Below are positions 33,581 to 40,197 of a DNA stretch of 40,197 bases, one piece after another; the stretch's first letter is position 1, and every line of letters starts with the position of its first letter. The notes under the pieces were generated by a model that was given only the letters and a program-made list of their open reading frames with translations, was not told the DNA's origin and did not search any database. The DNA comes from an uncultured Chloroflexota bacterium (lineage in GTDB: Bacteria; Chloroflexota; Dehalococcoidia; Lucifugimonadales; GCA-002694895): contig CATLOZ010000004.1 in the NCBI GenBank assembly GCA_950054395.1, forward strand, positions 1-40,197. The letters are read 5' to 3'. Position numbers and translations under genes: made by a program.

Positions 33581-34999
33581 ATGTTTAATAATAAAATTAG
33601 TAAAAATATTATAGATTTACTTAATCTAATTTCTTCTTCCAGATTTAACACTTATTTGGTAGGTGGATGTGTTAGAGATATTATTTTAGGTTACACTCCT
33701 AAAGATTTAGATATTTTGGTAGAAGATGAAATTGATGAATTTTCTATATTTTTATCTACATCATTAAATAGCAAGGTTATTAAGTTTCAAAACCATGGTT
33801 TTGAAACTTTTAGAATTATTAATACTAAAACTAAATTAAATATTGATATTACAAAATATTCTAATGGTAATGACGGACTTCTTAATGATCTTTCTATGAG
33901 AGATTTTACAATAAATTCTATGGCTATTAATTTAAATGAGGGGCAATTTGATTTTAATGATATTGTTGATCCGTTTCATGGACTCGAAGATTTAAATAAT
34001 AATTTGATTAGATATGTTTCTAAAGACTCAGTCTTATTTGATCCTCTAAGATTATTAAGGTCAGTGAGATTGTCATCTAAACTTAATTTTAATATTGAAG
34101 AAAATACTAAAAAGTATTTTATGACTAATAGTGAAAAAATAAATATTGTAAGTAATGAGAGAATTAGAGATGAAATTATTGATATATTTGCTTTAAATAA
34201 TTCATCTAAATATTTGATATTGATGGAAGAGTTGAATATTTTAAATCAAGTATTTCCTGAGATTCAAGTAACTAATGGAATAAATCAAGGTGGATTACAT
34301 GATAAAGATGTGTACATGCATTCCTTAGCCACTTTATATTTTATTGAAAATATTATTAATGAAAATTTATTTCCTGAGATAAGTTTGAATAATAGTATTT
34401 TCGCACATGAAAATACTATTATTCCTTACATCAAATTAGCTGCTTTTTTACATGATATTGGGAAACCTGATACTAAAAGTTTTATTCAATCTCGTACTAG
34501 ATTTTTTTCTCATGATGAATATGGTTCAAAAATTTCGGAAAAAATTACAACACGATTAAAATTTAGTTTGAAAGTCAAAAAATACATATCCTGCTTGATT
34601 AAAAACCACTTGAGATTAGGACATTTAATTTCATTACCAGATTTGCCATCTGATAGAGCAATTAGAAAGTTATCTAGAGATTGTTATGATGTTATAAATG
34701 ATTTAATTTATTTAGATTTTGCAGATTATTTAGCTACTAGTCAAAATAATTTTGATAATTACCTTGATCATTATAATGATTTAAGAAAAATCTATTTTAG
34801 AATTATGCAATTTAGATCTGATAAAATCGAAAAATACGATAAGATTATAGATGGTAAAGAAATCATGGAAATTTTTGGATTGAATGAAGGTCCAGAAGTT
34901 GGTAGGGTTCTAGATGCTATTCAAGATGATATTATTAATAATGGTAATATCAAAAAAAGCGAAGCTATTAAATTGGCAAAAAAAATATTAAATAATTAA
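33581..34999 (+). CDS. CCA-adding-type tRNA nucleotidyltransferase with HD domain
   Basis: This 472-aa class II nucleotidyltransferase has LVGGCVRDIILG (26-37) and the metal pair D42-x-D44 (KDLDILVED). The RNA- and nucleotide-binding head follows: ALNxxDFTINSMA-like RDFTINSMAI, then DPLRLLRSVRL. An HD domain contains LAAFLHDIGKP. It adds or repairs the CCA end of tRNA, or acts as the A-adding or poly(A) polymerase type; sequence alone does not separate these. It ends 18 nt before secD. Confidence 0.87.
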   Translation: MFNNKISKNIIDLLNLISSSRFNTYLVGGCVRDIILGYTPKDLDILVEDEIDEFSIFLSTSLNSKVIKFQNHGFETFRIINTKTKLNIDITKYSNGNDGLLNDLSMRDFTINSMAINLNEGQFDFNDIVDPFHGLEDLNNNLIRYVSKDSVLFDPLRLLRSVRLSSKLNFNIEENTKKYFMTNSEKINIVSNERIRDEIIDIFALNNSSKYLILMEELNILNQVFPEIQVTNGINQGGLHDKDVYMHSLATLYFIENIINENLFPEISLNNSIFAHENTIIPYIKLAAFLHDIGKPDTKSFIQSRTRFFSHDEYGSKISEKITTRLKFSLKVKKYISCLIKNHLRLGHLISLPDLPSDRAIRKLSRDCYDVINDLIYLDFADYLATSQNNFDNYLDHYNDLRKIYFRIMQFRSDKIEKYDKIIDGKEIMEIFGLNEGPEVGRVLDAIQDDIINNGNIKKSEAIKLAKKILNN

Positions 35000-35017
35000 T
35001 TTCTTGGAGTCTGGTAA

Positions 35018-36760
35018 ATGAGAAGGTATTGGAAATCATCTTTATTTTCATCTCTCATGATTTTAATTGCGGTCTTTGTTGTCTTTAATCAAAAATTTAG
35101 TTTGGGAGGTATTGAAATAGGATCTGATGCTGTTTTAGGATTGAAGTTGGGATTAGATTTACAAGGAGGTAGTCATCTTGTCTATCAGTCAGATTTAAAG
35201 AATGAAATTGGAGAATCTATTCCTCCTACCAAAACACAAATGCAGGCATTGATTAAGACTATTGAGAGGAGGGTAAACTCTTCAGGTCTTGGCGAACCAA
35301 TAATACAATTATTAGGTGATGATCGCCTATTAATACAATTACCCGGTATTGTTGATCCTGAAAGAGCTAAGAAGTTGATTGGGGAAACAGCCAGATTGGA
35401 ATTTAAACATCGTTTTACAGATGCGAGTGATCCCGTTGATGCAGTAATTAATGAGGGAGTATTAAACTCTTATATAGGTTTATATCCAACTTCAACTTCT
35501 GAAGTTGATGCTAGGAATAATTCTACTGATAAGAAAGATAATGGCACTGATCCAGTAGCACCTCCTTTAGGGGTGTTTGTAAAATTTTCTGAAAATTCGT
35601 ATTCAGTTTTTAAACAACTTCATGAAAATATAGTACAAAGTTTAGAATCTCCTGGATATGATCGTTTGCAAGTAGAAGTTTCTGGGAATGATGATGCAAG
35701 AAGATTTGAATTATTGGGGACATTTATTACTGAAACTTCAGAAAAAAGTGAATTTGTATTTATGATTCCATCGAATTACTATAAAACAGTTGAAGAAGCA
35801 AAAAATGCATTAGGAGAATCACCAAAATTTGAGTTATTAAGTATTTTGTTGGGTCAAAGAGATGAAGTTATTGGATTGACCGGAGAAGATCTTAAAAGAG
35901 CGTATCCTGGGCAACATCAGACAACAAACAAGCCAATAATTAATATAGAGTTTAATGAAGGTGGAACTAGAAAATTTGCTGAATTAACAACTGATATTGC
36001 AGGAACAAATGATAGAATTGCTATTTTCTTAGATCAGAATGAGTTAATTAGCCCTGTTGTAAATCAACCTATTTTAGGAGGTGCGGCATTCATTGATGGG
36101 CCTACCTTTACAATTGATAGGGTGAATGATTTAGCTCTGATGCTTGAATCAGGGAGACTACCTGTGCCAATAAAATTATTACAAGAAAGAGATGTGGATG
36201 CAGTATTGGGGGCAGATAGTTTATCTAAAAGTTATTATGCCGCTGGCGTCGGATTGCTTTTAGTTGTAGTGTTTATGATTCTTTATTACAGAATTCCAGG
36301 CCTTTTTGCTTCTATAGCATTATTCTTTTATTGTTTATTGGTTATAGCGGTTTTCAAATTATTATCTGTAACATTAACACTTAGTGGGATAGCTGCAGCA
36401 ATTTTATCTGTAGGTATGGCTGTAGATGCGAATATTCTTATTTTTGAAAGATTGAAAGAAGAATTAAGACTTGGAAGAACGTTATCAATGGCTGTAAATA
36501 TGGGATTCTCACGGGCATGGCCTGCTATTAGAGATAGTAATGTATCAACCCTTATTACTTGTTTAATTTTATTTTGGTTTGCAGATCAATTAGGAGCTAC
36601 AATCGTGAAGGGATTTGCAGTAACTTTATCTATTGGAGTTATTTTAAGTATGATATCAGCACTAATGATAACCCAAACAATACTAAAAGTAGCATCAAAT
36701 TCTTTTTTATCTAAGTTTTTATATTTATATGTTCCTGCTGGGCGTAAAGATATTGGTTAA
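35018..36760 (+). CDS. secD: Protein translocase subunit SecD
   Basis: This 580-aa protein has one N-terminal helix (about 9-26), the conserved GLDLQGGSHLVYQ (about 47-59), a large periplasmic P1 domain and five C-terminal helices (about 405-560) of the RND-like SecD fold, including GMAVDANILIFERLKEELR. SecD works with SecF to pull exported proteins through SecYEG using the proton gradient. A 14-residue N/S/D/K-rich loop in P1 near residue 165-178 seems an insertion. GGAG upstream supports the ATG. It is 11 nt from secF. Confidence 0.92.
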   Translation: MRRYWKSSLFSSLMILIAVFVVFNQKFSLGGIEIGSDAVLGLKLGLDLQGGSHLVYQSDLKNEIGESIPPTKTQMQALIKTIERRVNSSGLGEPIIQLLGDDRLLIQLPGIVDPERAKKLIGETARLEFKHRFTDASDPVDAVINEGVLNSYIGLYPTSTSEVDARNNSTDKKDNGTDPVAPPLGVFVKFSENSYSVFKQLHENIVQSLESPGYDRLQVEVSGNDDARRFELLGTFITETSEKSEFVFMIPSNYYKTVEEAKNALGESPKFELLSILLGQRDEVIGLTGEDLKRAYPGQHQTTNKPIINIEFNEGGTRKFAELTTDIAGTNDRIAIFLDQNELISPVVNQPILGGAAFIDGPTFTIDRVNDLALMLESGRLPVPIKLLQERDVDAVLGADSLSKSYYAAGVGLLLVVVFMILYYRIPGLFASIALFFYCLLVIAVFKLLSVTLTLSGIAAAILSVGMAVDANILIFERLKEELRLGRTLSMAVNMGFSRAWPAIRDSNVSTLITCLILFWFADQLGATIVKGFAVTLSIGVILSMISALMITQTILKVASNSFLSKFLYLYVPAGRKDIG

Positions 36761-36771
36761 AGGGAAAATAT

Positions 36772-37647
36772 ATGCAACTTTCAAAATATAGATTATCTTT
36801 TTTTAGTATATCTGGGCTTGTAATAATTATAGGTTTTATTTTTATTATTTTAGGGGGGCTTAATCCGGGGATAGACTTTACTGGTGGTTCAACTTTAACT
36901 TTAAAAATTCCAAATGTTGATTCTTCGTCTGAAGTTAGAAATTCATTATCAAATACCCAATATGATAATTCCATAATACAAAATTTTGGAAATAATACAT
37001 TTTTTATTAGAACTGTTATGATCGACGATGATCAAAAAAAGAATATATTACAGAATTTAGATACCATAACTCCAGATAAGGATGTAGAAGTATTGTCTTT
37101 TGATCTAATATCTCCACTCATAGCTAATGAAACTGTTGTTAATGCAATATGGGCTGTTTTAGCAGCTACTATAGGTATATTTATATATATATGGTGGGCA
37201 TTTAGAAATGTTCCAAACCCTGTAAGATACAGTGTGGTTGCAATTATTGCATTATTGCATGATACATTAATTGTTGTTGGGATCTTTGCTCTACTTGGTT
37301 TTTTCTTGGATTATGAGATAAATACAATGTTTATTATTGCGTTCTTGACTGTTTTAGGTTACAGCGTAAATGATTCAATCGTTGTTTTGGATAGATTGAG
37401 GAGTAATATAATTGATTTTGGGGGTATGAGATTGAGCCAGATGGTAGATTTAAGTATTTCTCAAACATTTGGAAGATCGTTAAATACAAGTATTACTTTA
37501 TTAGTTACTTTATTGGCAATGTATATATTTGGTGGAGATACTCTGAAACCATTTATTTTAGTATTAATGGTTGGAGTGATTTCAGGGACTTATAGTTCTA
37601 TCGCAATTGCAACACAAATCTTAGTTATTTGGGATGAAAGGAATTAA
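36772..37647 (+). CDS. secF: Protein translocase subunit SecF
   Basis: This 291-aa partner of SecD has one N-terminal helix, the signature GIDFTGGSTL (about 33-42), a short periplasmic domain and five C-terminal helices with GYSVNDSIVVLDRLR (about 195-209), the SecF core motif. AAAGGGAAA precedes the ATG. The SecD-SecF order and tight spacing match most bacteria. yajC is not next to them. Confidence 0.92.
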   Translation: MQLSKYRLSFFSISGLVIIIGFIFIILGGLNPGIDFTGGSTLTLKIPNVDSSSEVRNSLSNTQYDNSIIQNFGNNTFFIRTVMIDDDQKKNILQNLDTITPDKDVEVLSFDLISPLIANETVVNAIWAVLAATIGIFIYIWWAFRNVPNPVRYSVVAIIALLHDTLIVVGIFALLGFFLDYEINTMFIIAFLTVLGYSVNDSIVVLDRLRSNIIDFGGMRLSQMVDLSISQTFGRSLNTSITLLVTLLAMYIFGGDTLKPFILVLMVGVISGTYSSIAIATQILVIWDERN

Positions 37648-37658
37648 TTAAGGTCAGA

Positions 37659-38522
37659 TTATTTTGAATTAATATTTAATTCATTCATAAGATTTGACAG
37701 ATCTTTAATTTCTTTGTTTTCTATTAAAGATACTAAACTGTAGATATATGCTGAATTATCGAACGATCCGGAGTTTAGGCTTTGTGATACATACGTACTA
37801 GCTATTTCTTGCATTTCTGCTATCCATCTCCCTGATTTTAATGGAAGTTTAGGGAGTTGATTTTTCATTTTTATCAAGGTATCTTTCTGGCTATAATCTA
37901 ATTCCTCGATTAATTCATCAAATATGTTTAATTTCTTTGATAGGAGTAACAAAGATATCCATAATGCACTGGTTCCTTTTGTAAGAGATGCATAACACAT
38001 TTTAATACTTGATGCTGCTTCTAGTTTATCTCCTAAATTTATTATTTGAAATGCTTTTGATTTTAAGAATTCAATTTTATTTGCATATTTTCCTGATATA
38101 TATAATTTTGGTTTATATGTATCAGTTGGCGCAGTTCCAATTATAGATCCATCAATATATTTGCTATTTTTAAAAGCTGTAGCAATAAATGATTTTTCAA
38201 TAAATTTAGTTGTATCTGGAGAAATAGCATTACATTCCACATATGTAATAGGTTTTAGAGTTAATTGTGATAATTTACTTAAATTATTTGCCACTTCTAC
38301 CGAAGAGCTAGGAGGGATAATAGAGAGAATGATATCACTTCTATTTATTAAATTAGATAGAGTTACGTTTGTAATATTATTAGTATTAGTATTCTTGATT
38401 GTTGTTTGACTTCGTCCATCAAGATTTGTAAGAACTTCAATTCCAGAGTTTAATAAAGCTATACCTACTGAAAGCCCCATATTCCCCATACCGATTAATC
38501 CAATTGTATTAATTTGATTCAA
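37659..38522 (-). CDS. NAD-binding dehydrogenase of the 6PGDH/HIBADH superfamily with DUF1932-like C-terminus
   Basis: This 287-aa protein starts with a Rossmann motif GLIGMGNMG (8-16). A 6-phosphogluconate/3-hydroxyisobutyrate dehydrogenase-type N-terminal domain (about 1-165) is followed by a helical C-terminal domain ([25 protein letters not shown]) resembling DUF1932 proteins. The substrate is unknown; beta-hydroxyacids are typical. The start is TTG at 38522, overlapping the bL36 stop in TTGA. Its end lies 11 nt from the convergent secF stop. A 7-bp palindrome with 3-nt spacer (37666-37682) falls in its last codons. Confidence 0.8.
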   Translation of the reverse strand: MNQINTIGLIGMGNMGLSVGIALLNSGIEVLTNLDGRSQTTIKNTNTNNITNVTLSNLINRSDIILSIIPPSSSVEVANNLSKLSQLTLKPITYVECNAISPDTTKFIEKSFIATAFKNSKYIDGSIIGTAPTDTYKPKLYISGKYANKIEFLKSKAFQIINLGDKLEAASSIKMCYASLTKGTSALWISLLLLSKKLNIFDELIEELDYSQKDTLIKMKNQLPKLPLKSGRWIAEMQEIASTYVSQSLNSGSFDNSAYIYSLVSLIENKEIKDLSNLMNELNINSK

Positions 38523-38644
38523 CCTTGCCTGACTTTCATCCTAGGATTTTTTTTGTTTATAATATATAAACGTCCTTTACGTCTTACAACCCTATTATTT
38601 CTGTCTCTTCCTTTTACAGATTTTAAAGAATTGAATATTTTCAA
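38519..38644 (-). CDS. rpmJ: 50S ribosomal protein bL36, zinc-ligand-free (C-minus) form
   Basis: This 41-residue basic protein contains the family core [19 protein letters not shown] followed by [15 protein letters not shown], unmistakably bL36. The zinc ligands of the C-plus form (three Cys, one His) are absent. The start is most likely TTG at 38644, which gives MKIFNSLKS as in other 41-aa C-minus bL36 proteins and has GGGTGA 5-10 nt upstream. An in-frame ATG at 38656 would add four residues. It is a standalone copy outside the usual ribosomal operon, and its stop overlaps the TTG start of the next gene (TTGA). Confidence 0.85.
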   Translation of the reverse strand: MKIFNSLKSVKGRDRNNRVVRRKGRLYIINKKNPRMKVRQG

Positions 38645-38713
38645 TTTTTCACCCATTAATTTATATCGAAAGAATATTATAAATATAAAGCTTTAATTAA
38701 TCTATGTGTTTAC

Positions 38714-38762
38714 TATTTATTTAATACTGATTTTTTTTACATAAATCAGTATTAAATAAATA
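38714..38762. terminator. Perfect 20-bp hairpin at the end of the lipoprotein gene
   Basis: The arms 38714-38733 and 38743-38762 are perfectly complementary (20 of 20), with a 9-nt T-rich loop. The hairpin covers the last codons and the stop of the lipoprotein gene (38721) and precedes rpmJ on the same strand. No T-tract follows on the minus strand, so it is a weak intrinsic terminator; an mRNA-stability or processing element is equally likely. Confidence 0.5.
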
Positions 38763-39470
38763 TTCTTTATTAGCTTGATAAAAATAATAATCCACATTAT
38801 CGGTATCTTTAAGTGATTTTTGTCCAGTTATTTTTTTTGCAAGATCTTTCATGTGGTGAAGAAGTATTGGTTGGGTCATATCATCTGAGTAATGACGTAA
38901 TGTTGAGCCCGTAGGACCAACATTAGCATTTCTAAGATAACCGTACCTGGTTATTGCGTAGTGTAATTTTCCAGATATAGATTCTTGTGAGTCATTTTCA
39001 TTAACCATTAAGATTTCACTTTCCCATTGATATGTTGGGGTTTCAGTTGTATATTCGCTATTTTTGAATTTTGTTGCAACAAAGCTAGTAAAATCTATTA
39101 ATGTAACAATATATTCAAGTATTGCTTTATTTAAGTCTGGATCGGTTGATTTATATGTATTTTTATATTCAGATTCAAGGTGCATTAAATCATTTGCAAT
39201 TGTTTCTTCTAAAAAAATACCTGCCCACTGTGAGACGCAAGATTTAATTTTTAACCCCTCACCATCTACAGGCATATTTTGTTTACTTAGCTCAAAAATC
39301 CTAATTGGTGCCCAGATTTTTGAATTATTATATGCCATTGTTAGATCAAATTTAATGAGTTGAGTTGATGCTATAGGATTTTTTTCGTATTGAGGGTATA
39401 TGTAAGTATTGCAATTAAGGATTAATAGTGAAACAGGAAGCATACATAACATTAATATTTTTTTATTCAT
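38721..39470 (-). CDS. Predicted lipoprotein of unknown function
   Basis: This 249-aa protein begins with a short lysine-containing signal and a hydrophobic run ending in LLILNC (Cys20), a plausible lipobox. The rest is soluble, mostly helical and shows no family I recognise. A likely ligand-free scaffold or envelope role is speculation. It lies downstream of a 344-nt gene-free stretch and ends within the perfect hairpin. Confidence 0.7.
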   Translation of the reverse strand: MNKKILMLCMLPVSLLILNCNTYIYPQYEKNPIASTQLIKFDLTMAYNNSKIWAPIRIFELSKQNMPVDGEGLKIKSCVSQWAGIFLEETIANDLMHLESEYKNTYKSTDPDLNKAILEYIVTLIDFTSFVATKFKNSEYTTETPTYQWESEILMVNENDSQESISGKLHYAITRYGYLRNANVGPTGSTLRHYSDDMTQPILLHHMKDLAKKITGQKSLKDTDNVDYYFYQANKEYLFNTDLCKKNQY

Positions 39471-39814
39471 GATTATTGAGTATAAGTTTGATATTTTTGA
39501 TGGTTTTACTAAAGATTAAATGAATATAATTCAATTTGTGTTAAGTCAATAATATAATAGTAACATTAATATTTACTTTATTTAAATTAAATTATATTAA
39601 AGTTTATATATGAATTTTATAGTTGGAGATGAAAAAGATTTATTTGATTCATATTGAAATGAAATTAATTTTTAATTTGTTTTCTATTAATATAGACCTT
39701 ATACATAATTTAAATCATTAATATAAAATGTCATTAATATTGGTGATTTAAATTAAATGAACTTAAAATTTTCTTGATATTAATAAGTTATTCTTTTATT
39801 TATTTTATAAAAAA
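39471..39814. other. AT-rich intergenic stretch with an 11-bp inverted repeat
   Basis: No gene was found. AATTTAAATCA (39707-39717) pairs perfectly with TGATTTAAATT (39744-39754) across a 26-nt loop that carries ATTAATAT twice. It may be the terminator of the upstream membrane-protein gene or a regulatory site; there is no G/C-rich stem. Confidence 0.45.
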
Positions 39815-40197
39815 TTAACCAAATAAAATTGATGTGAACAATAATAAACAAAGTATTAAAATTATTAATTCTAAATCGGAATATTTTTTTACTAAATTAA
39901 AAATCTTATTTTTTGTTTTGTAAAGCTGGTTAATTATCAGGTAAACACCATAAACAGCCGGGGCAACGCCAACTATTAATAAGATTGGTAGAAATAGTAA
40001 GCTGGGAACAATAGTCATATTGGTAGTAAAACTAATTATTAAGCTTACAGGATAGAGCCAGAAAAATATTTTAAATATTCTATCAAATATTTTGTTGATA
40101 AATACATAAATAAAATGCATTATTCCTATACCCATATACAGCCAAAAAACAGATACTAATCTCAGATAATATATGGGGGTTTCATTGGGATAGAAAT
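39815..40197 (-). CDS. Small integral membrane protein, 5' end outside the window
   Basis: The frame is open from the right window edge to a stop at 39815. The first ATG in view (40135) is not necessarily the start: 20 further codons upstream (FYPNETPIYYLRLVSVFWLY...) read through without a stop and continue the same hydrophobic style. The visible part has about four membrane segments, including WLYPVSLIISF and LELIILILCLLLFTS. No family is recognised. Confidence 0.6.
   Translation of the reverse strand, partial: FYPNETPIYYLRLVSVFWLYMGIGIMHFIYVFINKIFDRIFKIFFWLYPVSLIISFTTNMTIVPSLLFLPILLIVGVAPAVYGVYLIINQLYKTKNKIFNLVKKYSDLELIILILCLLLFTSILFG

Noticed and set aside
37666-37682. Palindrome GAATTAA-TAT-TTAATTC near the secF/dehydrogenase convergence
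   Set aside because: It lies within dehydrogenase codons, has an A/T-only core and lacks a T-tract, so a terminator call is not justified.
38514-38696. 60-codon plus-strand frame over the rpmJ region
   Set aside because: The minus strand encodes a clear bL36; this frame is its shadow.
1-40197. CRISPR array, rRNA genes or complete tRNA genes
   Set aside because: No regularly spaced long repeats, rRNA-like segments or full cloverleaf sequences were found by eye; only the two tRNA fragments were seen.

Overview
The window is an AT-rich, very compact bacterial chromosome segment. It probably comes from a streamlined, aerobic, free-living bacterium. Chloroflexota (a Dehalococcoidia/SAR202-like lineage) is my leading guess, because of the alternative complex III operon with separate Moco-like and Fe-S subunits and the general mix of families, but this is inference from gene content and no marker phylogeny was possible. 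Convergent genes are packed with 0-2 nt between stop codons at several places, and TTG start codons are frequent.

Layout. (1) Positions 1-2532 look like the scarred edge of an integrated element: the C-terminal tail of a tyrosine recombinase at the left edge, a 5' tRNA-like fragment, a pair of operator-like repeats, a minus-strand gene for a fused nucleotidyltransferase/CDP-alcohol phosphatidyltransferase (inositol-phosphate type), and the 3' half of a tRNA-Leu(UAA) beginning at the anticodon loop. The 13-bp core of that fragment is repeated 217 bp upstream. (2) 2533-6485: an MFS exporter, a class III (GSA-type) aminotransferase and threonine synthase. (3) 6503-14558: a promoter and an eight-gene alternative complex III operon (small membrane protein, ActA pentaheme, ActB split in two, two NrfD-like subunits, ActD, ActE). 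It ends in a 23-residue protein with seven cysteines whose start lies 1 nt after the actE stop. (4) 14630-19369: a frameshifted acyltransferase, a DtxR-family regulator with an altered metal site, proline dehydrogenase, a small unknown protein, a RidA-family protein and an NHL-repeat protein.

(5) 19372-32863: two complete Gld-like ABC export systems (ATPase, permease, GldG-type auxiliary, DUF4340), both on the minus strand. They flank a plus-strand NorQ/CbbQ-type ATPase, CoA-type Nudix hydrolase and giant VWA protein. In copy 1 the permease and GldG are fused and all starts are ATG; in copy 2 they are separate and all four genes start with TTG. (6) 33004-37647: peptide deformylase, CCA-adding-type nucleotidyltransferase, SecD and SecF. 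(7) 37659-40197: a 6PGDH-like dehydrogenase overlapping a small zinc-ligand-free ribosomal protein bL36 gene, a perfect 20-bp hairpin, a lipoprotein and a membrane protein that runs off the right edge.

The clearest functional unit is the respiratory complex (quinol oxidation, passing electrons to cytochrome c or an oxidase not present here), which may be tied to metal handling through the coupled Cys-rich peptide. The most puzzling unit is the MoxR/VWA pair lying between two paralogous Gld-like transporters, with none of the usual NorBC or RuBisCO clients nearby.
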